Source of the DNA: JBEBXQ01 sp040391535
Lineage (GTDB): Bacteria > Bacteroidota > Bacteroidia > Cytophagales > Spirosomataceae
Length of the DNA stretch: 6,419 nt
NCBI GenBank assembly: GCA_040391535.1
Contig: JBEBXQ010000184.1
Coordinates: 1-6,419, forward strand
Direction of reading: 5' to 3'
Shown here: positions 1 through 6,347 of the stretch, piece by piece
How positions within the stretch are numbered: the first letter of the stretch is position 1
Layout of the letters: each line of letters opens with the position of its first letter
Position numbers and translations under genes: made by a program
Notes under the pieces: model-generated
Told to the model about the DNA's origin: nothing
Database searches by the model: none
What the model saw: the letters and a program-made list of their open reading frames with translations, nothing else

Positions 1-207
1 ATGAATAAACGTTCTTTCATCCTGGTCGGGGCAGGGCTTGTGGCCGGCTCCATTGCCGGTTATCTGTATTACCACTACGTAGGCTGCATTTCCGGAACAT
101 GCAGCATTACCTCTGATCCTGTAAACAGTACCTTATATGGGAGTGTTACCGGGGCGCTGTTCTTTAGCCTCTTTGACAATAGCAAAGAAAAAAAGACAAT
201 CCACTGA
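1..207 (+). CDS. DUF6132-like small two-helix membrane protein with Cys-X4-Cys loop
   Basis: The 68-residue product has two hydrophobic segments, about residues 6-28 and 43-58. They flank a short loop VGCISGTCSITSDPVNSTLYG-like in character, with cysteines at C29 and C34 and a conserved-looking P40-V-N-S-T-L-Y-G47 run. Small-residue zippers are visible in both helices (G12xxxG16xxxG20 and G47xxxG51), consistent with a tight helical hairpin in the inner membrane. A short charged tail (KEKK) ends the protein. The length, the GC-[IS]SGTC loop and the PVNSTLYG run match my recollection of the DUF6132 family, which has no established function. The ATG is the first base of the window, so a longer N-terminus cannot be strictly excluded, but MNKRSF followed at once by a helix is a normal start. 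A thioredoxin gene follows on the same strand 88 bases later, so a role in thiol or sulfur chemistry at the membrane is a reasonable guess and no more than that. Confidence 0.83.
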   Translation: MNKRSFILVGAGLVAGSIAGYLYYHYVGCISGTCSITSDPVNSTLYGSVTGALFFSLFDNSKEKKTIH

Positions 208-295
208 CTTTACTCAGATAACCCGGGAGGAGTATAATAAGCCTGTTCGGGAGGACGTTTTTTTACAAAGTATAACACTGAATTCAGTAAATAAC
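208..295 (+). other. 88-base spacer between the DUF6132-like gene and the thioredoxin gene
   Basis: I see no gene here and no convincing promoter: there is no TTG box paired with a TAnnTTTG-type box. The thioredoxin reading frame stays open through the spacer, but the translation (FTQITREEYNKPVRED-like) is unlike the start of any thioredoxin and has no ATG. Two G-rich octamers and a run of seven T (258-264) are the only notable elements. The thioredoxin is probably transcribed together with the upstream gene. Confidence 0.5.
224..255 (+). repeat. Direct repeat of CGGGAGGA, two copies 24 bases apart
   Basis: The octamer CGGGAGGA occurs at 224-231 and again at 248-255. Each copy contains the Shine-Dalgarno-like core GGAGG, but neither is followed at a usable distance by ATG, GTG or TTG, and the real thioredoxin ATG at 296 has no such motif before it. 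The repeat is directly visible; any function is unknown and chance is possible. Confidence 0.5.
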
Positions 296-592
296 ATGAG
301 TACATTTTCAGAATTAATCAATACGGAAAAGCCGGTTCTGGTCGATTTTTTCGCTACCTGGTGCGGTCCTTGTAAAACAATGGCGCCTATGCTGGAGGAG
401 TTGAAAAAGAAGGTAGGAGACACAGCCACTGTTATCAAAATAGACGTAGATAAAAATCCGGCTGTGGCCGCGAAATACCAGATTCAGGGTGTGCCGACGC
501 TGATGGTTTTCAAAGAGGGGAAGATGGTATGGAGGCAATCCGGAGTGGTGCCTGTTCATCAGTTAGAGCAGGTTATTCAGCAATATAAGTAA
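296..592 (+). CDS. trxA: Thioredoxin (cytoplasmic, WCGPC active site)
   Basis: The 98-residue protein is a single thioredoxin fold, slightly shorter than the usual 105-110. The active site WCGPCK lies at residues 22-27 with redox cysteines C23 and C26. The buried acidic residue that assists thiol deprotonation is D17 (VLVDFFA), the partner lysine is K48 (VIKIDVD), and the cis-proline opposite the active site is P67 (GVPT). There is no signal peptide or membrane segment, so it should act in the cytoplasm as a dithiol-disulfide reductase fed by thioredoxin reductase, which is not in the window. I chose the ATG at 296 because the frame, although open from 137, has no earlier ATG beyond that one (inside the preceding gene), and MSTFSELI gives the normal distance of about 20 residues to the active site. 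No Shine-Dalgarno sequence precedes it, as is usual in Bacteroidota. The gene shares its strand with the DUF6132-like gene and ends inside the left arm of the terminator at 587-620. The symbol is the generic one; paralogues elsewhere in the genome are likely. Confidence 0.95.
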   Translation: MSTFSELINTEKPVLVDFFATWCGPCKTMAPMLEELKKKVGDTATVIKIDVDKNPAVAAKYQIQGVPTLMVFKEGKMVWRQSGVVPVHQLEQVIQQYK

Positions 593-620
593 GTGAAGTA
601 AAACTATACTTCACTTACTT
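587..620. terminator. Bidirectional terminator shared by thioredoxin and hydroxylase genes
   Basis: AAGTAAGTGAAGTA (587-600) and TACTTCACTTACTT (607-620) form a perfect 14-bp inverted repeat around a 6-base loop. The stop codon of the thioredoxin (TAA, 590-592) is in the left arm. The loop contains the stop codon of the oppositely oriented hydroxylase (CTA at 604-606, read TAG), whose last codons make up the right arm. The stem is A/T-rich and is not followed by a long T-run on either strand, so it is not a textbook intrinsic terminator. Its placement at the convergent 3' ends makes termination or mRNA 3'-end protection the likeliest job. Confidence 0.7.
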
Positions 621-1608
621 CTTCATGTAATTGTTCAAAATATTCTTTTTTGACAACGGACGCGGTTTTATGGTCACCGGTATGGCTCCAGCCCGGTGGC
701 ATAATCATATAGAGAAACTTGTTTTTTATACCCGGAGCTTTTATAATGTCTTTGGCAAGTTCTCTTATTTCTCCGAAATAAGCATCCAGAAACGCCCCTT
801 TTTCCATGGGTCGCGTAATACCGTATTCAATACGGACTTCCTTCTTTTCATCCTGATAGGTCCCGAATACACGATCCCAGATATTAAGGAGATTACAGAA
901 ATTAGTATCCATATACAGTGGATTGCGGGCATGGTGCACACGGTGGTGCGAGGGTGTCAGAATGTATTTCTGTAAAAAGCCCATTCTGCCGTCTTTCATC
1001 AGATCTTCACCAACATGGATAAAAGCACCCCAGGTCCCGTCGATAAACATAATGAGAAACAGCAGTGGAGGATTTACGCCCAACAGTATACAAATCGACG
1101 TGCGGATCACATCAGCATAAGGAGCTTCCAGGAAAAAATGAGCATACGTAACCGAAAGATTCATGTATTCGGGAGCATGATGTGTTGAATGCAGGCACCA
1201 GAATAACCTTACCTTATGGCCAAGATAGTGGTAAATAAAGTGTGCGAATTCCCACACCACATAACCGTAAATAAACCAGTACCAGCTAAGGTCTGATTTG
1301 AAAAGTGCGATGGGTTCAAACAGTCCGATACAAAATGCTACGGCGGCAATCGATATAAATCTGGAAATGAAGCGGTTCAGGATATAGGTGAACAGGGAAA
1401 TTTTATATTCGTGAAAAGAGAGTTTACGATAAAACAGTCCGCGGATTACTTCAATAATGAGCAATACAGGGATAAGCGGTGTAAGTGCGGCACGGATACC
1501 ATCCTGAGTAAGCAGTGCTCCGTAATTTCCGGTTCTGATGATTTCAATCAGGCCCTTGAAACTGAAAAAGCCTGTAATTTCTCTAAAAAGGGTTTCGAAT
1601 ATTTCCAT
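604..1608 (-). CDS. Membrane fatty acid hydroxylase / sterol desaturase superfamily, alkylglycerol monooxygenase-like
   Basis: The 334-residue integral membrane protein carries the three histidine clusters of the fatty acid hydroxylase superfamily (PF04116), which hold a di-iron centre. They are H127-x3-H131 (within HFIYHYLGH, with H123 just before), H140-x2-H143-H144 (HSTHH) and H222-x2-H225-H226 (HHRVHH). The motifs TPSHHRVHH and NIWDRVFGTY are hallmarks of this family and of the alkylglycerol monooxygenase branch. Hydrophobic segments lie at about residues 41-59, 75-101, 108-124 and 166-193. By family knowledge it uses O2 and an electron donor to hydroxylate a lipid C-H bond; the substrate (ether lipid, fatty acyl chain, sterol or carotenoid-like lipid) is not readable here. 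I chose the ATG at 1608; an in-frame TTG at 1623 would add five residues. It follows susD on the same strand, with a hairpin between, and converges on the thioredoxin gene. The residue after the first cluster is Lys132 rather than the Glu I recall from animal AGMO. Confidence 0.92.
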   Translation of the reverse strand: MEIFETLFREITGFFSFKGLIEIIRTGNYGALLTQDGIRAALTPLIPVLLIIEVIRGLFYRKLSFHEYKISLFTYILNRFISRFISIAAVAFCIGLFEPIALFKSDLSWYWFIYGYVVWEFAHFIYHYLGHKVRLFWCLHSTHHAPEYMNLSVTYAHFFLEAPYADVIRTSICILLGVNPPLLFLIMFIDGTWGAFIHVGEDLMKDGRMGFLQKYILTPSHHRVHHARNPLYMDTNFCNLLNIWDRVFGTYQDEKKEVRIEYGITRPMEKGAFLDAYFGEIRELAKDIIKAPGIKNKFLYMIMPPGWSHTGDHKTASVVKKEYFEQLHEEVSEV

Positions 1609-1613
1609 AAATT

Positions 1614-1642
1614 CAAAATACAATCATTATTCAGCGAATCAA
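1614..1642 (-). promoter_or_regulatory. Possible Bacteroidota-type promoter for the hydroxylase gene
   Basis: On the minus strand TTG (1642-1640) is followed by 19 bases and then TATTTTG (1620-1614). This resembles the Bacteroidota consensus TTG-N19-TAnnTTTG, but the second box is one base short (TA-n-TTTG). The predicted start of transcription would fall at or very near the ATG at 1608, giving an almost leaderless mRNA. The motif is short and A/T-rich, so chance is a serious alternative. Confidence 0.22.
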
Positions 1643-1678
1643 TAACAGAGGCTATCCAGGATTGACAGCCTCTGTTAT
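1642..1678 (-). terminator. Hairpin after susD, likely terminator or attenuator of the susCD transcript
   Basis: ATAACAGAGGCT (1642-1653) and AGCCTCTGTTAT (1667-1678) form a perfect 12-bp inverted repeat with a 13-base loop, starting 11 bases beyond the susD stop codon in the direction of transcription. The paired AACAGAGGCT/AGCCTCTGTT style is common for intrinsic terminators in Bacteroidota. On the minus strand the stem is followed by TGATTCG rather than a clear U-run, so termination may be partial, which would let some transcripts continue into the hydroxylase gene 33 bases further on. Confidence 0.65.
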
Positions 1679-1689
1679 ATTGTTGAAAA

Positions 1690-3210
1690 TCAGTTAAATC
1701 CTTCGTTCTGCAGTAAATTGCGGTTGTTGTCAATCTCTCTTTTAGGAATAGGCAATAACAGGTTTTTAGCCGCGAATGTTTTATTGTAAATTGTGGTATG
1801 GCCAACGAAATCGTCCCATTGCCTGGTAACATCATTTCTGATTTTCCGTGTACGGATCATGTCAAACCACATTTTCCCTTCAAAACACAATTCGAAGTAT
1901 CGTTCAGCCCATACGGCCTTTTCAAATTCATCGGCATTGGAGGTGGTTACTGCCGGCAGTTCAGCTCTGGATCTGATCAGATTCAGGCTTTCTTTGGCCA
2001 GGGCGTTCGGTGCTCCTTCCGCACGGTTGGAAGCTTCTGCATACATCAGTAATACGTCGGCATAGCGGTAAATCGTATAATTCAGGTTCGCTTTTGCATC
2101 GCTGTCGATAGCTACTTTATCAAACCATTTGTAAATGTAATATCCTCCCAGCTCCAGCTTGTCGCGCCGCGGGTCACCTGCAGGGTAATCTGACGGATGT
2201 CCTTTGTAGAAAGTATAGAAAAACTGTTTTTCTTCCGCACGTTTGTCTCCGTTTTCAAAGCTTTCCACAAATTCTTTACGTGGGGTAAGCCCGCCGTATT
2301 CATCTGAATAACTCGCGATCCCCCGCAGGGTAGGTAAGGTAACAGGCGTCATTCCGTTATGCCGGATATCCTTTTCATGCTGTACCTGCAATATAAATTC
2401 TTTCATGTTACGGTTGGCCGGATTGATCATATCCGTATATTCTTCAAACAGCGAATACTGGCCGCTGTCAATGATCTCTTTGGACCGTTTGGCTGATTCG
2501 GTATAATACTGATTGCCACCCTGTACAGGATGACCGGCGTAGGTCAGGTATACATCTGCAAGCATAGCCTTGATAGCTCCCCTGGAAAGACGGCCGGAAG
2601 TCTGCCGCCAGGGAAGATTGGCTTTTTCGGCTTCGAGCAAATCGGGAATGATGATTTCGTCGTAGATCTCTTTTACTGGCGATTTGGCCGTCTGAACCTG
2701 TGATAATTCCGTCACCAGTTCTGTTATTTTGGGTACATCACCAAACATCCTTACCAGCTGAAAATAGTAAAGCGCCCGTAATGCCCTGGCTTCAGCAATC
2801 ATATTATTGCGGTCGGCTTCGGGCAGGGTACTTATTTCCCCTACTTTCTGCATGGCCAGATTGGCACGGGCAATACCGGAGTAAAGTCCCGACCACCAGT
2901 TGTCAATATAAAATGCACGGGCGTCGTATTCCAGGTTATAAAATTTAAAGGCTTCCGATTGTGAATTTCCGTCTGCTTTTCCGGTCATAAATTCCAGAAG
3001 TGAAGCGTTGTTGCCTCCCCAGCCACCGCCGCCGTTGTTCCAGGTAGTGATGTTGGAATAGGCGCCGTCAGTAAAGGCACGCGCAATTTCCGGGCTTGAT
3101 ACCGAAGAGGATGTCGTAAGGCTTCCGGTGGGGTTTTCCTTCAGAAAATCATCGCAGGAAGTAACCGTTAATCCGGTTAGAGCAAGAATATATAGTTTAA
3201 ACTTTTTCAT
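1690..3210 (-). CDS. RagB/SusD family nutrient-binding outer-membrane lipoprotein
   Basis: The 506-residue protein starts with a lipoprotein signal peptide (MKKFKLYILALTGL, then V16-T-S-C19), so C19 should be lipidated after signal peptidase II cleavage. CDDFLKENPTGS after it is the typical SusD start, and the acidic residues following the cysteine suit surface export. The N-terminal SusD-like region (about 20-215) includes NWWSGLY (104-110) and the TPR-like ARALRALYYFQLVRMFGDVP (141-160). The C-terminal SusD/RagB region (about 260-506) has YRYADVLLMYAEASNR (381-396), ERYFELCFEGKMWFD (436-450) and LLLPIPKREIDNN (484-495). It sits on the cell surface as a hinged lid over the SusC-like barrel and captures the substrate. 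Its ATG lies 11 bases after the susC stop, so the two are surely cotranscribed. No Shine-Dalgarno sequence is seen. An unusual glycine-rich stretch lies at residues 59-68. The substrate cannot be deduced: no degradative enzyme is adjacent. Confidence 0.97.
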   Translation of the reverse strand: MKKFKLYILALTGLTVTSCDDFLKENPTGSLTTSSSVSSPEIARAFTDGAYSNITTWNNGGGGWGGNNASLLEFMTGKADGNSQSEAFKFYNLEYDARAFYIDNWWSGLYSGIARANLAMQKVGEISTLPEADRNNMIAEARALRALYYFQLVRMFGDVPKITELVTELSQVQTAKSPVKEIYDEIIIPDLLEAEKANLPWRQTSGRLSRGAIKAMLADVYLTYAGHPVQGGNQYYTESAKRSKEIIDSGQYSLFEEYTDMINPANRNMKEFILQVQHEKDIRHNGMTPVTLPTLRGIASYSDEYGGLTPRKEFVESFENGDKRAEEKQFFYTFYKGHPSDYPAGDPRRDKLELGGYYIYKWFDKVAIDSDAKANLNYTIYRYADVLLMYAEASNRAEGAPNALAKESLNLIRSRAELPAVTTSNADEFEKAVWAERYFELCFEGKMWFDMIRTRKIRNDVTRQWDDFVGHTTIYNKTFAAKNLLLPIPKREIDNNRNLLQNEGFN

Positions 3211-3221
3211 TGCTGTGAGAA

Positions 3222-6200
3222 TTAGAAGGTGATATTTAAACCCAGATTATAGGTGCGCGGCCTCGGAAACTGAAAGAATTCCATATTCTGTGTCAGCTGA
3301 TTGCCGAATCCTGTGAGTGCTTCAGGGTCATAACCTGAATAGTCTGAGGACAGGAAGAAGTTCTGCGCGCTGAAATAAACTCTGAGGCGTTCAAACTGCG
3401 CTTTTCCAATGGTGTTGGGAAGCGTATAACCCAGCATGAAATTTTGTCCCCGTATGAAGGATCCGTCTTCTACCCACCAGTCGTCCATTGCGGTATCATA
3501 TCCTGCATTGTAGTTTCTGATTTCAGCAATGTAAGTATTCTGATTCTGCGGTGTCCATGCATCAAGCAGCGTTCTGGAGCCGCTGGCTATACCGGAGCGG
3601 TCCTCAACCGAGTGTTTGGTGGCGTTGACTGTATTGACTCCCATTACAAAACGGATATCAAAGGATAAATCAAATTTACCCAGCTGAAATGTGTTTCCGA
3701 TATTCATGGTCCATTTAGGGTATCCACGCCCGATGATGGTTTCATCGGCACCGTCAATTTTTCCGTCGCCATTGATATCTTCCCATTTCAGGTCTCCGGG
3801 AAGGCGGTTAAAATCTGCAGCAAGACCTTCTTCGTTTGTCCCGAAGGTACCCAGTCGTCTGCGGCCCCAGAAGGTTCCGATGGGCTCGCCTACTCTGAGA
3901 ATGTTGGTTTGTCCCAGAAACCAGGGACCGGGGAAAATATCATCGTTGTTTACACCGAGTTTCAGCACTTTGTTTTTGTTGGCTGACCAGGCAATATTGG
4001 TACTCCATGAAAAGTTATCTGTGACGATATTGCGGGTATTGATTCCGATTTCAAGCCCTTTGTTTTCTACCGATCCGATATTCTGTGTAACCGAGCCAAG
4101 ACCGGTTGACCAGGGGATAGGTGCGTTCAGCAACAAGTCTTTGGTTACTTTCCTGTACCAGTCAAGGGTCAGGTCAATGCGGTTATTAAGCATACCTATG
4201 TCTACGCCTATATCCAGCTGGTCGGTATATTCCCAGCGGAGGTCAGGGTTCCCGAAAGATCCTCTCCAGATACCGGTTTGTCTTTGCCCGTCAAGCAGTA
4301 CATCTCCTGTGGAAAGGAACTGCTGGGAAGCATACTGCCCGATTTCCTGGTTCCCTGTTCGTCCGATGCTGGCACGCAATTTAAAATTATTGAACACCTC
4401 ACTGTTTCTCATGAAATCCTCATTAATGAGATTCCAGGCCACAGCAGCGGAGGGAAAGAACGAATATTTATTATTGATCCCGAATTTGGAAGATCCGTCA
4501 TACCGGCCGGTAAAAGTCAGCAGAAAGCGCTCATTAAAGTTATAGTTCAAACGGGCAAAATAAGAGTTCAGAGACCATTCCTGATCACTGGATCCTGGTT
4601 TTTGCAGGGTCGTACCTACACCAAGGTTATGCCATCCCCAGAAATCGTCTATGAATCCCTGAGCAGAAGCTCCGAAGTTTTCCCAGCTTCTTTTCTGCCA
4701 TGATAATCCGGCCAGTGCCGTGAAGTGATGGTTTCCGAATGATTTATTGTAATCCAGATAATTTTCAAATTGCCAGAAAATTTCATGATGTGCAGATACA
4801 CTGGCCGAGCCTTTCTGGTCAGCTGACAGCGCGTTGAGGTCTCGTCCTGAATAGAAATTGGATTTGTCAAAACGTAATTCATACCCGAAGTTACTCCGGA
4901 GTGTGAGGTCAGGAGTAAATTTAATGTTGGAATAAAATTGCCCCAGTATCTGTGTTTTCGGGTTAAAAAGATCTCTTTCTTCGGTCAGGCGAACGGGATT
5001 CTCTCCTCCTTCCATACCAGGCCAGTCTTTGTTACGGGCCCATGATCCGTCAGGGTATTTAATGGGGAGAATGGGCAGGCCTTCCATCACCATTCTCGGA
5101 ACGTTCAGCCCGCCGGATGAATTATCCACCTCACTTTGATTGGTTTTGGTAATAAACGCACTACCGCCCACTTTCAGCCAGCGGTTGACGGTATTATCAA
5201 GCGTGAATTTGGCAGAGTAACGCTGAAAATCAGAATTGCGCATGAGGCCGTTCTGATCTGTAAAACCTAATGCGATACTGAAGGTGGTGCTTTCGCTGCC
5301 GCCCCGGATAGCCAGCTCATGATTTTGTCCGAAACGCGGTTTGTAAATTTCCCGTTCCCAGTCGGTATTATACAGCGGTTTTCCGTTACTATCAAACAGG
5401 TTAGGGAAATCGAGCGGATTATTCCTGACATACTTCCCGTCGGCAAATCCCTGCGGGTCATATTTTTCAGCATTGTCAAACCCACGGTTATAGAGTTCCA
5501 TGTATTCTTCCGCATTCAATGTGCCCAGGTATTTGGCAGGCGTAATGTAGGATACCCATGTGTCATAACTTACCTGTGTTTTGCCTGATTTTCCCCTTTT
5601 GGTCGTGATAATCACCACGCCGTTCGCTCCCCTGGCCCCATAAATGGCTGTTGCAGAGGCATCTTTCAGAACCTCCAGGGATTCTATATCATTAGGATTG
5701 AGCAGGTTCGCATTACTGACCCCGATAATACCATCCACCACATACAAAGGATCAAGGCTTGAGTTAATGGAGCCAACACCCCGTATCCTTACCCGTGGCT
5801 GATAACCCGGCGCTGATGACATGACACCCACATCAACCCCCGGCATACGGCCTTGCATGGCCTGTGCAACGTTGGCTGCCTGTCTGTCGAGTAGCTTGTC
5901 TCCTTTTATGGCACTTACCGAACCGGTAAGGTCGCTTTTCCTGACCGTACCATATCCGATGACGACCATCTCATCCAGGTTTTTGGAGTCGCTTTGTAAG
6001 GAAATCTGGAAATCGTTGCGGTTTCCGATCGGGAATTCTCTGGATTCAAATCCTACGAAACTGAATACCAGCGTCTGATCATTATCTTCTACTGTCAGTT
6101 GGAATTCGCCGGTTTCTGAGGTTGTAGTACCGCGCGTCGTACCTTTCACCACCACGCTTACGCCGGGCAGGGGTGTTTGGGTATCCCCGTCGGTAACTCT

Positions 6201-6347
6201 GCCTTTCAATGTCTTGTCAATGTTTGTGCTGAAACTCAGCGGGCTGGCCGATACGGGAAGGGAAGCCATTCCGTAGTAAAGAGGAAAAATCCCAAGGAGT
6301 AGTATAGCCAGGGTAAGTTTCCTGCCGGAAAAGTATTGATGTGTCAT
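3222..6347 (-). CDS. SusC/RagA family TonB-dependent outer-membrane transporter
   Basis: The 1041-residue protein begins with a signal peptide (basic RK at 9-10, hydrophobic core about 11-29, cleavage probably near A34). The domains follow in order. A carboxypeptidase-regulatory-like beta-sandwich lies at about 47-118 (LKGRVTDGDTQTPLPGVSVVVKG style). The TonB box region is at 124-137 (LDEMVVIGYGTVRK). The plug domain lies at about 138-255, with RIRGVGSI (187-194), LYVVDGIIG (201-209) and ATAIYGARGANGVVIITTKRG at its end. The beta-barrel fills the rest and closes with the terminal phenylalanine (NLGLNITF) typical of outer-membrane proteins. Length is normal for the family. It imports an oligomeric substrate through the outer membrane using TonB-ExbBD energy, with the adjacent SusD-like lipoprotein as lid. 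There is no N-terminal STN domain, so direct signalling to an anti-sigma factor is unlikely. A DxNGDGxID loop lies at 857-868. The ATG at 6347 gives a complete signal peptide; the next Met (M27) would destroy it. Confidence 0.98.
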   Translation of the reverse strand: MTHQYFSGRKLTLAILLLGIFPLYYGMASLPVSASPLSFSTNIDKTLKGRVTDGDTQTPLPGVSVVVKGTTRGTTTSETGEFQLTVEDNDQTLVFSFVGFESREFPIGNRNDFQISLQSDSKNLDEMVVIGYGTVRKSDLTGSVSAIKGDKLLDRQAANVAQAMQGRMPGVDVGVMSSAPGYQPRVRIRGVGSINSSLDPLYVVDGIIGVSNANLLNPNDIESLEVLKDASATAIYGARGANGVVIITTKRGKSGKTQVSYDTWVSYITPAKYLGTLNAEEYMELYNRGFDNAEKYDPQGFADGKYVRNNPLDFPNLFDSNGKPLYNTDWEREIYKPRFGQNHELAIRGGSESTTFSIALGFTDQNGLMRNSDFQRYSAKFTLDNTVNRWLKVGGSAFITKTNQSEVDNSSGGLNVPRMVMEGLPILPIKYPDGSWARNKDWPGMEGGENPVRLTEERDLFNPKTQILGQFYSNIKFTPDLTLRSNFGYELRFDKSNFYSGRDLNALSADQKGSASVSAHHEIFWQFENYLDYNKSFGNHHFTALAGLSWQKRSWENFGASAQGFIDDFWGWHNLGVGTTLQKPGSSDQEWSLNSYFARLNYNFNERFLLTFTGRYDGSSKFGINNKYSFFPSAAVAWNLINEDFMRNSEVFNNFKLRASIGRTGNQEIGQYASQQFLSTGDVLLDGQRQTGIWRGSFGNPDLRWEYTDQLDIGVDIGMLNNRIDLTLDWYRKVTKDLLLNAPIPWSTGLGSVTQNIGSVENKGLEIGINTRNIVTDNFSWSTNIAWSANKNKVLKLGVNNDDIFPGPWFLGQTNILRVGEPIGTFWGRRRLGTFGTNEEGLAADFNRLPGDLKWEDINGDGKIDGADETIIGRGYPKWTMNIGNTFQLGKFDLSFDIRFVMGVNTVNATKHSVEDRSGIASGSRTLLDAWTPQNQNTYIAEIRNYNAGYDTAMDDWWVEDGSFIRGQNFMLGYTLPNTIGKAQFERLRVYFSAQNFFLSSDYSGYDPEALTGFGNQLTQNMEFFQFPRPRTYNLGLNITF

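Noticed and set aside
222..264. Intrinsic terminator before the thioredoxin (CCCG/CGGG plus AGG/CCT pairing, then seven T)
   Set aside because: The stem is short and interrupted, six bases separate it from the T-run, and no separate promoter for the thioredoxin is seen after it.
137..295. N-terminal extension of the thioredoxin, or a frameshift fusion with the DUF6132-like protein
   Set aside because: The frame is open, but the extra 53 residues resemble neither a signal peptide nor a domain, and the ATG at 296 gives a normal thioredoxin.
1548..1835. A 95-codon frame on the - strand spanning the susD end, hairpin and hydroxylase start
   Set aside because: It overlaps two well-supported genes in a different frame and shows no domain or plausible start context.
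3691..4545. A 284-codon open frame on the + strand, antisense to susC
   Set aside because: It lies wholly inside a clearly coding susC barrel region, the translation has no recognisable domain and is rich in Ser/Pro/Arg as expected of a shadow frame.
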